From assembly GCF_000003815.2 (NCBI RefSeq), contig NC_049980.1, forward strand, positions 29,495,818 to 29,559,817: a stretch of DNA of 64,000 bases. The letters run 5' to 3'. Each line of letters opens with the position of its first letter. The stretch's first letter is position 1. Below are positions 16,076-28,400 of the stretch, one piece after another. The DNA comes from Branchiostoma floridae (taxonomy: Eukaryota; Chordata; Leptocardii; Amphioxiformes; Branchiostomatidae). Both the position numbers and the translations under genes were made by a program. The notes beneath the pieces were generated by a model that was not told where the DNA came from, ran no database searches, and saw only the letters and a list, made by a program, of their open reading frames with translations.

Positions 16076-19000
16076 CCTTTCCGTCCCCGTGTCCTTCATG
16101 TGGTGCAAACTTGTTCGGTAAGTCCCGGCCCCGCGGGTAGCTGGTGTCGTCAGATAGGCTGGAGCCTTTCCAGAGTCGCCCCCAAAAAACTTTTGGTGCC
16201 AACTCTCCAAACCCCTGGACTGCGAAGAATGCAATCCACAAAAAGACCAGGGTCTCTGCCGAGGTTAAGCTGGTACATGGCTGTATTCAGTCTGACAACC
16301 CTACCGGTTAATACTGGAGGGTTGTTCCCCAGAGTTTGGGGTCTCGGCTGGCGAAGCCGGGCCCGGGAAAGGGGCAAGTGGGTCGGCTCGGAAGGGCAGG
16401 CCCTGCGTTGTTAGGGCTTGGGCTAGTCCTAAAATGACTCGTGTCGGGGAGTTCGGAGGGTTGGCTTGGCTTCTCTGGAAAAGGCTGGGTGGTTACTTAA
16501 GCTACAATAAGCTTTAGTTAGATGCATATAACGCACCTGCCTGGCATGGGAAATTATAGGTGGCTTATTTATTATTTCAGTCACGTTTGCTCCCAGCATT
16601 GCTTTAGCAATTCTTTTGACGCCTTGTATGATCACCAGTTATCTTTTTAGCACTTCTCACGCGCTATCCTCAAAACTTTGATACATCAGTTGTAGTGTTG
16701 GTGGTGGTTCGTACGAAAAATGTCCAAACTTTGCCTCCCCTCGCGACCTGTCAGACAGATCTGTCCTCTCCAGTGAGCAAGGAGAATGGATTCAAAAGAT
16801 GATTACTTCTCCGGAGAGTTCTGTAAAAAGACCTGCGACCAGTCAGTCAGGATATGCCAGTGAGTGTAGGGGCACATGTGTTGTGTGAAACATACCTCCG
16901 CCAGCGGTGGAATTCTACAACATGGCACAGGTCCCCCATAGCAGGCCTGTGTGTGCCTGACCCTCTTTTGTTGCACCATTCTGGGGATAAAGGCGGGAAA
17001 ACCGCAACAATTCCACCCCCGATAGGAAATCGTAACTATTTCCTCTCGCTGGGATCGGGGTCAGACCCCCTTTACATAAAGTCGGCTTCCCTCCTTCAGT
17101 GAATGAATTCACCACCGCAGGCGCCAAATTCTATCCGGTCTTGCCATCACATGTGCATAGAAACTTTTTCCCCACTCTTCCTTTCGTCTGGAAAACAATC
17201 ATCGCGGTTGTATGTCGGTTGCTTTACGAGTAGGTCAGAGTCTAAACTACAACCACTACATCCATAACTCCCCACCCCAACTAAAGTAAAGTGGATTAAA
17301 CTGTAGCGTCCTCCTCTGCCATACTGTTGGAAGAAAACCCTAATTTCCTACGCCAACTTGTCATTCCTCGTCACATTAGAAGCAGGCTGACCTTGGCCAG
17401 ATTGTTTAGAGAGCACATTTTGCAACTTAAGGATTGGAAAATGATGTGCAGGGGCGGATGAGAAAAATATACTCCCCGGGATTATTTGGTTAACAGTGGC
17501 GTAATCAAATTATGTCGGCCCGAAAATTATGTGGAGGTTCAGTCGCACACCGGGCCCAGGCTGGGGGTGAAACTGGACCTGCCCGGTCCCCATGACAGGC
17601 CGTGCTTCATGCCCCAGCCTTGGTTGGGTACGTTCAAATATTTTGGTTGTTTATGGCAGGGCGATGGAGCCACGGCCAAACGATGACACGCGGTGAAATA
17701 ATATGACTGCAGAGATAAGGCCTGATTTATGGGAATGTGTAACGGAATTGCACAACGATATCCCCATCGCTTGGCTGGTGTCAATTTTTGGATACACACT
17801 CCAGTCGAGAACATATTTTGTCTACAGGTAGCAGTTTTACAACCACTCCAGACTTCGGCCTGGGTTCGGGATAATTTACACCCCCACTTCAAAATATTGT
17901 ACCTGGCGGTGAGGACCTGATAATTGCCATGACTTGGCTTTAAAAAAAAGACTGGCCTTTTTTATTTAGTATGAAAATGCGTTGTATGTTTTTGACCCCG
18001 ACGTCAATCTAACTGACACCTTGTAGTACCTTGTGCCCCGTGAGCTTTGGTTAGGGCGAGAGTTTGGTCAACACTTGGTATTTGGGTATTAAAATGGCCG
18101 TGGTGTCCAGGACGGAGTGGTGGTGGCCCACCTGCAAACCCTGTGCAGTGAGAATCATCGTCAAACGTGTATCTCTGAGGACTGCAAAGCCTCCTTAACA
18201 CTGACGCTAGTGACGTCGTAACTGTTCGGTCTCTCCCCTCCCCCCGTCCCGAGTAAAATATCCCAGACATGGCCGTGTAAACAGGGATATTTAGTTGGAA
18301 AAACACCGGGTGTCAAGTGTGAGTATTCAGACATGTTGCCCACGTCAGCGGCCGGCCCGCCGTCACCCTTGCGCTGATCCGTGCCCGGGATCGCTCTTGA
18401 AACTGTCCCCTCCAGTCAACTAAAGCATACATTGCAGCTAGTAGTGTAGTAAAACCGGGACAAGGGTTGGAAAGAAAAATTGGGGGGTCAGAATATATAG
18501 TATACGCCGTGCGCGAAGTCATGAGGCCACGGTGGTGGCGACATATTGTGTGGCGAGCGCAGGTCTCAAGTGCAGGGGCTCCGAGCGCCATATTTTGACC
18601 TGGTGGGGTTGTGAAAGGGGAAAGTTCATCACCTCCGTGTTGGCGCCCTTATCTCCGATCACGTTAATGTGTGGGTGAATATTTCGGTTCATGCCCGTAA
18701 TTAAGATGCTGTCGACACGGATATCTTAGATTTTTATTCCGTGGCACGGGAGTTGGTGGGGGTCGGCCGGTGGTACCGAGAAGCGGGGACAGGCGAGCCG
18801 CCAAGCTCCCTGTATGGCGACGGTTGTTGGGCCTTGCCCCTTACGTATCACCCCACACATTCTTGTCTCACGTTTCGTCACCAACGGCAAGGGTAAATAC
18901 GTCTGGATTGCAGGGGGCCAGGGTGCGCGGCCGCACGTTATGTAGGGTCCACCGGCGGGGCTCGGAAAAACCCGACCCAACAAAACTCGGTCAAGGATCC

Positions 19001-20902
19001 TCCAAAAAGTTCAAGTTTGCAAAGAGATCATAATATGCAACACATGGTCTGTGCCATACTCTGTTGTAAACCACCATTGCCAAACCTCGCCTCTCTCTCT
19101 CCCTGTTCAATATTAGCTAGGAATTTTGTTTTGGCTTGCAGTTTAAGTCGTGTGAAGACAACTTCATGCTTGTCAAATGCGCCAGATATGCGCTATTTTG
19201 AGAGCTAGATAGGCTTATGGAAACTACCATCCCCTTCAAAACGTATTCTTGTATGCTGCCTAGTTTGAAAACCCCCCGCACGCAAAGACTTGCACGCAAA
19301 CTTCTGATTTAGCAAACACTTACTATAAACCTCTCCGCACTCTCACCCCGATCCATATTTCATGACTACGTCTTTTGTAAGTGCACCCATTTACTCTCTT
19401 CAACTTATCGTGACCCTAATCGAGCTTTATTGTTTGTTGTTATTATCTTAATTGTAAATTTAAGGCGGGAGGTAACGGTATAATCTCAACCGCCGCCGGC
19501 AATACGGAAATCCACAGTTTGATGAATATGTGGAAATGTTAGGGAGGAAGGTATTCTGGAGAAACTACATGCAAACTGTTACAAACAAAAGGCTAACTGC
19601 TTTGTTGGTTCATTAGTGAATCTGTTGCTTCTCTTAACTTGACTATGAAACGCTATTCAACAGTTTCTAGCATCCACAAGCAACAGGAAATGGTAAGAGT
19701 TTTTGACATAGTTGTTTAACTGTGATGTTGAAATAAAACGTTGTGGGGTCGGTAGGATTTGTAAAAATGTTGCTTTCACCTTGGAAAGACTTGTAGCAGT
19801 TTCAGGAGTTTAAAAACACAAATACAGAAGAAGAAGAAATGGAAGTGCTTATACCAAATTTAAACATGTTTAAAGATGACATTTCAATTTTTCGACTATA
19901 GACTCTATCCCCACAGATTTTCAAACGTATTATGAACCTGTAGCTTTCCATAAATTTATGTCAGACCTCCTTTCAGAACTGTGTAATACTTTTATTAATC
20001 TTTGTTAAGTGTTATTCTACTCTGCCTTTTTCTGAGATTGTTGATTGATTTCTCACCCAACTCTATTCCAATATTTCATCCATTTGTACATGTCATATTT
20101 ATACTATTAGACGATGATTGTCGGATGAGCATCAAAACTTGGCACGGATATTTGTCAGAACGAAAGCCTATCCTCTGTCTGATTCAAACAAACCAAAGTT
20201 ACAACAGATTATCACAGAGGTGTGACATGGAAACATTTTACTTATTGTTTACTGTACCTTTTGCCCCCATGTCCTTATCATTCTAAACAACTCGACAGCA
20301 CTAGTATAACAAACAAGACATGATGAAGTTGCGAAACAGTATTTTCTGTTGGAAAATATGCAGACTTTGGTCTTTTCATCTACTGGGGTGAATCCTCTTA
20401 AACGTTTGTTATGTTGGCACATATACTTTGTCATAACCTAAATTGTCTCCTATTTTCTACAAAATTTCTACAAATTTGCAGTTGTTTTTATTCCTGTATG
20501 CTCAACCAGATGTTAGAACAGTTACTGTTGTGGGGGTTCAGACCTTTCCCCCGAGTAGTGTGAGTCATAATGGTTAATTCTTGGAAAAGTTTTGTTATGA
20601 CATCCTCTGTTGGTCCTTCTTTTGTGTAAGTTCTGAAGTTCTTTTTCCGCTCTCTGTTTTTAGACTCTTTTTGGTGTAGGTCAGCGGGTTGCTTGGTGTG
20701 TGTGCCTGGTACCTTGCCCCTTACTCGGCCCCGGGGCCTCGTGACTTTGACTGTCCAACTAACTTCAGGAATGCGGCTTGTCTGTCAGGACATCTGCGTC
20801 TATCCCCACGTGTCAATCTCGCCAAGTCTCCACAGACCCTGCGTCTGCCATGAAGTATTGTAGTGAAGGACAGCTCCCAGCAGCCTGCCAAAAAATTTGG
20901 GA
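16076..20902. other. Downstream intergenic stretch without a gene
   Basis: No credible exon. 16130-19000 is mixed, moderately GC-rich DNA with short palindromic words such as GGGGTCAGACCCC at about 17054-17066. 19000-20650 is AT-rich and featureless to my reading. Confidence 0.55.
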
Positions 20903-20919
20903 GGGGGGGGGGGGGGGGG
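20903..20919. repeat. 17-G homopolymer run
   Basis: An uninterrupted G run flanked by GGGA and TCTAC. It could be a genuine G-quadruplex-forming tract; its exact length is likely unreliable in sequencing. Confidence 0.9.
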
Positions 20920-23900
20920 TCTACAACTAAACTTGAGAAGTTTCGACCCACCCACACTTTTCTTTTACCATACCTTCGTCAAGTGTTAAACACCTTTTAT
21001 GAAAACTTCCCAGCATCGATAAGTGCAAGTTTTCGCTCCACAAATTCCTGCGGTGTAAACTACACCGTGAACATACGTTCAACTCCGGTGAAGTCTTGAG
21101 GCTATGTTTTTTAAGGAGAGAAAAGTAAATCCTACAGAAATCATTCTAAGACTGACGAGTATAAGTATTAGTATTAGTATGTGCGCTTGCTCCCAGCTGT
21201 GAAATGTTATTAACTAGTTGTAACATTACCTTTAATATTGGGGACCAAAAGAGAAAGGTAAGCAAATCGACCTGCAATTTACTTGCCAGAATATGCCCAA
21301 CTTAGATTTTTTTTGTAGGTTTCAGTGACTGAGTATTCCTCCAGTCATGTCTACATTCGGTCGAGAAAAAATGAACTTAAATACTTTTTGTACCTTAGGT
21401 ACAAAAACCTTGTTTAAACACCAAAAAAGGAAGAATCTCTAGGAAAACAGAGTTTAGATTTGTTTGGGACAAGGTACGATACTGCTCAACAAGTTCAGAT
21501 TATCCCTAGCTCCTTACCGAATGTAATCTATATGGTCTTAGTCTCGAAATGAAACATATTTTCCACATATTCTGGTGTGAAAACTGTAAGTCAGTTTTTC
21601 TAATCAATATTTGTCATTGGATTTTTTTTGCTCCACTCCACTCCACCATCCAGTATAGGGCAGAGGTTAACACATGTGTTGGAATTTGGCGGTATGGAGC
21701 CTCAAAATCTATTTTGAAACTTTGTAAAGATGAATTCAAACATCTGTACAATGTTGCCAAATGATATTTTTGTATGTTTGTGGCATTGTTTTTACCAAAA
21801 AATGGAAAATTACAATTCAATTTGTATGTTGACTGAACTGTCCTATGATAACAATATGTTGGTGTACATAGAACTAATGCTAGGGAGGGCTTTTAGTTTT
21901 GGGAGAAGTTAATGCCGCCTGCAAATATTACACGCAGAGATATAAACACCCAAGCACAAACACAAAGTAAGCAAAATGGAGCACAGAAGACGCGAAGAGA
22001 AGTTTTTTGTAGCTGAGTTTTGTTTGTGTAGCTGCAGATGCCTGTGGCAGTGTGGCCGGGCCCGTTATGTAGCGCCTTCTTGTTGGGCTCAAAATGTCGA
22101 CACAAACCATCTTCTCGTTTACTCGTCAGGTCTAAGACGATGTCAACCAAGGTGCAGTTTCTCTTAAGAAACCCTGCACATAACCGGTAGTGTTGTAGTT
22201 ACGGTGAATTCTTGACGCACAGTGTAAAAATCGTGTGTAGTTGCAGTGCGCTACCAACGCGTGTTTGACAAGCCTGCCAGCTATATATACATAAATACAT
22301 ATACACGCATATTTGAAGGTGTCAGCTCGATTGACAGTCACTAATAAACCGGAATTCCTACATATAACATGACAGGGAGGGGAACATTTCACATGCATGA
22401 GTGAAATAGAAGGAATATAGTCTACATGGTTGTTTTTGAGGCCACATGGGACCAGTCTACGGTTTTGTAGCCATACATTTTGTGTGTGTAAACAGGCGGC
22501 AGAAATTCTGCTGTGTGTCAGTGGTGGCATTTTGTTGTGCTGGAATGCTTACTCTTTTTACAGTCATCGCGAAATCTGTGGAGAGATTATCATTTGGTAG
22601 GTACTTTGGCTAAATTCATGTTCAGGTTATGCTGTGTTTATTGAAAAATGGTGGCCAGAATCGTGTATTTCCGTGCATGAAGAGGCGGTAGTGCTGAGAG
22701 TGATTGGTAGGTGAAAAGTGTGTGAGAATGTCGGTCCCGAGCGCGCAGGTTATGAAATGAAACAGGCCGAAACTCTGTCAAATCCCTGGTTTACAGATTG
22801 AACCTTTTTAACTGGAAATTCTCGTGTATCTGGTTGTTTATTATGATACTTATAAACGTGATGGTTTTGTCTGGTGGAGTGTTGGTGCCTGGAGGCTATA
22901 GCGAGTAATGAATGCATAAATATGATACCAACATTCACGCCATAAAACACGAAGCATATGTCTTTATTTTGTAATACTCCTGTAGGACTTGTTATAAAAT
23001 TATACCATTGGCACAAACTGCTTCTGAAAATACCCGGCTATCTTCATTTTCCTTCAGTTAAAAACCTTGTTTCACTGCACATGAAGCACTATGCGTGCAC
23101 TAACACCAACAATGGTTGGTATTATTTGGATCTGTCTGTATATTATGTTTTTGAACATATCTTTTGCCCTATCTTTTTTTAGACAAATATTTTAGTCCTT
23201 TTTAGCCAAGAGAGGGGAAAAAAAAGAGACTTCTGTTTCAATCCAAGATCTCTCTAGGCCCTGTGTCGTGCCTTAACCTCATCCTTAGCTATATCGTCCC
23301 TTTTAAGATTTTATAGTCGTAATCACAAAGTCTTATTGCAAATGTCGACATGTCTTGAAGCTTGTGTACGTATTTGCTTGCAAAACCTGTATCCTGTCGT
23401 ACTACTATTTTCTACGTCAACGTTGACATGTGAAGGCTGGTTCGTAAGACCGTGTCTGGACTCATTCCTGTTTTCTACAGTTCCTAAAATCTCAACTACC
23501 AAATACAGTAATCTATGGAAGGAAAAGGGAACCTCGCTGAGACGCATTATTTCGTCAAGACGTCTTCTGCTCCTTACATGGAAGACAAGTCATATCCTTG
23601 ACGTGGCACGAGCCTTAGTAGGCCAGGTGGATAGGTTGACAGACGCCGTGGGCCCTGACACGCGCGTGTACGTAACCACGTTACCTGACGCACACGTTCA
23701 GCTCAAGCACTTCATTTTACGTAAAGCGTCTTCAACAGAAATACCTGCCGCCTACAGACGGGACTAAAGGATGTGTTAGTGGAGTTAAGATATTCAGGAA
23801 TGGCGTAAATTGCACAAATGTCTTTGCCCTTTCAGAAGTATCGTTGCAAGTCTAGCGTGGCCTTTTGGTTAGAGAGCCTCGGCTTTGGTGGTTTTCACTA

Positions 23901-25213
23901 AAGGTGTGTGACAACATACTGGCCTGAGTGGTGTATCCTCAGGTCATAACTGTGCTGTGTGGGATGGAAACATGTATGTTTATACTTGTACGATTTCTAG
24001 TTATATAATCGATTTGTCTAATCGGGTAAGACCTCAAACGAACGTACCAAAACCTCTCATTATAGTGTATCTTACTGTTTTTAAAAGTCTGGACAAAATG
24101 TGCCCTTAGTATTTGCAAATACAGGTGGAATTTCTGAAAGTTGTAACAGAAATATATAGGGCTAAGCAAATTTACAATGTTGGCCAAAGATTGTCAATTG
24201 TTTTATGTACATGAATCGCCAATGCAAAGTTTTTGAACAGAGACATACCGTGTTGTTGACGAGATAAAGTTCCTTCAATACTCAGCGTGGAAAAAATATT
24301 TTTCACACGAACCGAAAACCCAAATACATAATCTTTATAAATCAAGTTCTTGTGAGACCACATTTTACACCAACAGATTATAATACTACGGTTAAGCATT
24401 CATGCACAAGCGTGAACTTCCTCCAAGAGTGATTGGGTTAACCCTGGATCTTATGGAGAAATATACAAGGCCAGACTTGAGTGCGCAACAGAAGATGACC
24501 TTGATAACCAGATTCAAGTGGCTAGCAAATTACATGTTCTGGAAATAATGAGCCCAGTAAAGCCCTCCTTTATGTCATTTCTTGCTGCGGGTTTATTTGA
24601 AAACAGTTCTACACGTGTGTGTGTAGCAGAACGTAGTTCCTGATGTGTGTGTGTTACCTGCACCCCCACACTGATACCCTCACTTCAAGTTTAGAGAAGA
24701 TTTTACAAGGAGATTTTACATCATCAGCATCCAATCCCCCTTCTCTCAGAAAAGAGCTTGACCATTTTTTTCTTCATACGACCCTTTTCGAACATCAAAA
24801 GATAAAGCTCACACTAAAATTATCAGCTAATGGCAAGTTTTTCTTGGGTAAGAAAATATTTTTTGTTCAGTAGTTTTTGCATTCCTTGTGCCCAGCCTCC
24901 CTGGAAAATGTATATAAATATTTCTTGTTTTAAATTTATGGTACATTTTTGTACTTATCCTTAAACATCATATTTTAAAGGATTGTAGTGACAGCGCCTA
25001 GTAACTAACTCAAGTGTTAGTTGTGACTGGGAGTTCAGACGGGCTTGCCTTGCCGCGGTAATTTGCCCAGCGTGTGCGTGTGCGCTGACGAACTTTTCTT
25101 TAATTTTCCCGCAAAAGACGAGCACGTGAAAACCGTCAGAGTTAAAAGTTCAGAGGTTCGGGAGGCGTTGGGTTGTCTCTCCTGACAACGGCGCACTAGG
25201 AAACCCTCCCGGT
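20920..25213. other. Downstream intergenic stretch without a gene
   Basis: AT-rich, with no credible exon. A perfect ERR/NR5A-type monomer site TCAAGGTCA lies on the minus strand at 24496-24504. A short AGTATT repeat is at about 21162-21179. Confidence 0.55.
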
Positions 25214-25313
25214 NNNNNNNNNNNNNNNNNNNNNNNNNNNNNNNNNNNNNNNNNNNNNNNNNNNNNNNNNNNNNNNNNNNNNNNNNNNNNNNNNNNNNNN
25301 NNNNNNNNNNNNN
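25214..25313. other. Assembly gap, exactly 100 N
   Basis: The second 100-N placeholder, bounded on the right by a 13-T run and, 50 bp further, by a perfect 48-bp tandem duplication. Repeats probably caused the break. Confidence 0.98.
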
Positions 25314-25362
25314 TTTTTTTTTTTTTCAACATGGCATGCGGGTCTGTCGGCAACAATTGTGT

Positions 25363-25458
25363 GTGATTTAGTCAGGTGCAAATTAGCCAGGTGTGTTCTT
25401 TTTATCAAGTGTGATTTAGTCAGGTGCAAATTAGCCAGGTGTGTTCTTTTTATCAAGT
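25363..25458. repeat. Perfect two-copy 48-bp tandem duplication
   Basis: The unit starting GTGATTTAGTCAGGTGCAAA and ending CTTTTTATCAAGT occurs twice without a mismatch (25363-25410 and 25411-25458). Perfect identity right beside a gap means either a very recent duplication or an edge of a longer, uncollapsed array. Confidence 0.93.
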
Positions 25459-28400
25459 GACATCGAGAACAAGATTGAAGTAAGATACAGTGGGGTAGTT
25501 CAAGGGTCGTGGATGCAAAATGGGACAGGCAAATGATCTACTATAGTCTGGTACTTGTGTCAGTCCTGACTCTTCCCACGTGGGAAGTGTGTGTACGCAC
25601 ACCTTTCCTGCTGAACCTACCTGTATACCGTGTGGTGTGTGCACTGTGTACTCACCCCTGGGCGACATACCCCACTGAAAAGTCTAATTGTGGAGGGTTG
25701 TGTTCCACCCCGTGACCTACCAACTAAAAGGCGGCAGCGCTGTACAAACCGTACCTTCCGGAGCCGCATTTTTGCCGGGGAAGAGAATCCAAGGGTCACC
25801 CCGAGCACGTGCCTACTCTGCTGCCGATACCTTTCGGGCGTCCGTACTTGTTGGTTTTAAGTTACGGCCTGATCGGGGTTAATCTGTTGTGAGGACATGT
25901 CCAGGGGAAGGTCACTTCAAGCAGTCTCGAGTACCTGTCTTCCTTTCTAACCCCCCTCCCCCCTTCTCGCAGCACTTCACCTGTCGCGTTCAGGCCACAG
26001 GTTTGCTCTTATATCGATCGGTTTTAAGTTGGTAAGGACCAAAGTGGTAACCAAGTACCCGGCAGCAGACTCGGGAGGTCAGACGGCACACTACACACAC
26101 TCTGACACCTCCCAGGTACGGGCTGTCTGCCCGGGCCGTCAGGAGATCAGCCGGGCCCGCCATCACGCTATCTCCGCCGGCACAGGGAGTTCACAAGTTC
26201 AGGGTCTGACCCCGCAAGTCGGCAAGGCCAAAGTGGAAATCGTACGAACATATGTAAGGTACGGGGCGGGTTCCCCTGCGGTCACGTACGCAGGTCACCC
26301 GAGTATGGCAGCGCAGAAAAGGTCTGTTCCGCGCACATTTTCTGACGGGGGTCAACCCTGGGCCCGTCAGGAATATTAGGTCGCGATATTTTGAATATTT
26401 CCCCCAACAAAGGCGGTAATATAGTCCCAAGAATGAAAAACGCGGCAGAGAATTGACAGAGGCGGGGCGGCACAATGTGAAGACTATTGGATGACAAGAA
26501 CTTATTGACGACCTTTCAAAACTACTGTGTCAACAAAGTCCGGACAATATCAAGTTCGTCCCCAACCTTCAAAGACAAAAATGGAGCAACTGTGCATTCC
26601 GTGCGCACCCAAACTGTATATATGGTGGATGCACCATGTGAACGATATTTTTATGTCCACCAAAAAAAAACATATATTTCACTATGATGCATCTACACCT
26701 TATGGGCGAAGAACTTGATGCATGTGAGGACCAAGGTCTGTTGAGCACAGCTGTGATATGAAATGTCTGGAAAAATCCTCCACGCAGTTTTGGCTCGCAT
26801 GCATGACTGTCAATAGCTGTCCAGATCATACATCTTAACCTTATTGGCCCTGACTTGTTGGATGCCTGTAGGGCCGCCGTAATAACGCCGGGCCGCAACA
26901 ACGAATATGTATGGACTTCTGAACCCTGAGATTCACTTTAAATGTTTGATAATTGGTTTCATTTCTGTTGCCAGCACTATCAGATCGGTGAGAAGGTAAT
27001 GTGGAGTTTTGGCATGGTGGTACTTCTCGCTTATTGTTGCCTGACCTTGGGGTTAGCCTTTGCCCAAAGATTGACTCCCCAGTTATCGATTTCTGGCCTC
27101 TAAATACCCAGTATCAACGGTGGTGCTCCTGGCAGAAACATCGCATTCTCCGCAGAAAACCTCCCTCCCAACGAGCATTCCGTCTTACATTGCCATCTCA
27201 GGGCGATAATGTATTCTATTCTCAACATGGCATCACGAATCCAAGCAATGCTTCTTCAAATTCCACGTCTATCGATTGCTGACCCCCTTGGATATCTAGC
27301 ATTGCCACCTTTGCCGCCACCGAATTAACAGAATTCGATAAGGGAGAGAAAAGAATGAAAAATACACTTAATGTAGGTAAGATAGGGATCCAAACGAAGC
27401 TCTGATGATTTTAATTTTTCCCTTTCTAAAGCAGTGGCCGCCTGAGCCACCTATTAACTGGTGCTATCGATTGCCGACCTCCTAAATACCCGGTGTTAGG
27501 GTTCTGACCAGGCCTACGATAATGGTATATGGGATCAGCCCTGTGTCGCGACACGAGAGCCCCTATACCGTGATGATACCCTGGTTTACAGTGACCACTT
27601 GATTTGGAGGTATTCCGCGGAAATGTGCACGTCGCATGCCAACTATATTGTATTTTCCCAACCGCAGTTGAATTTTTTATAGCATCTGACCAACAAGAAA
27701 ACCTCAGCTTTTCCCTGGCGTCGGATGAAAAAAGAAAAGGCAAAAATTGTTCGGTGTCACGGAGGTTAATTTTGGTCGATACAGTTCAATATGAAAGTAC
27801 ATTGAAGATTCAATCAAAAAGTGGAAAGGCACAGAAATGTGTTATTGATATATTTATGGTATGTGGAGTGTGGGTATCATGTGTTTATCAAATATTTTGA
27901 GGGTCAACGTAGTTTATAGATGTATGGAGATTGAGATATGTTGATCGTCGGAGGAATTTTTGCACAGAAATTGTTCCGTCAGCACGGTCGGCTCCCAAAT
28001 AAGACTCGGGCGCGCAGCAGACCCAAATTCTGTTTTAGATTCACCAAATCACCATTTTCTGGTCGCCCCAGTTTCTGAGTGAAGGTTCGATCAAGCGTTA
28101 CGATACAGAGTGAACATGAATGATGTACGGCACCATCGACCAGCCGCGGCGATGGTTCCGTCGGATGGGCACATAGGTGATTTAAGGCAGAAAAGTTCTT
28201 ATCAAACAGACAGCGGCGCCTTGGCGGTATTGTCGCGAGAATATCTGATCGCTCACACCTAGCCATAATATCAGATAGCGAAGCTATTCTTCGCTGGAAC
28301 ACATTTGCCCAAAGGACAGGCGCGTTTGAGTTCATATCGATAGGGGAAATATGACCAAATATTCCCGTCTTTTCCAATATAAACGTCGTAAACCTTACAT

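Noticed and set aside
16190-16345. Inverted repeat around ACAACCCTACC / GGAGGGTTGT
   Set aside because: Pairing is limited to about 10 bp with mismatches outside; not distinguishable from chance.
25363-25458. CRISPR-like direct repeats
   Set aside because: Two head-to-tail copies without spacers in animal DNA; a plain tandem duplication.
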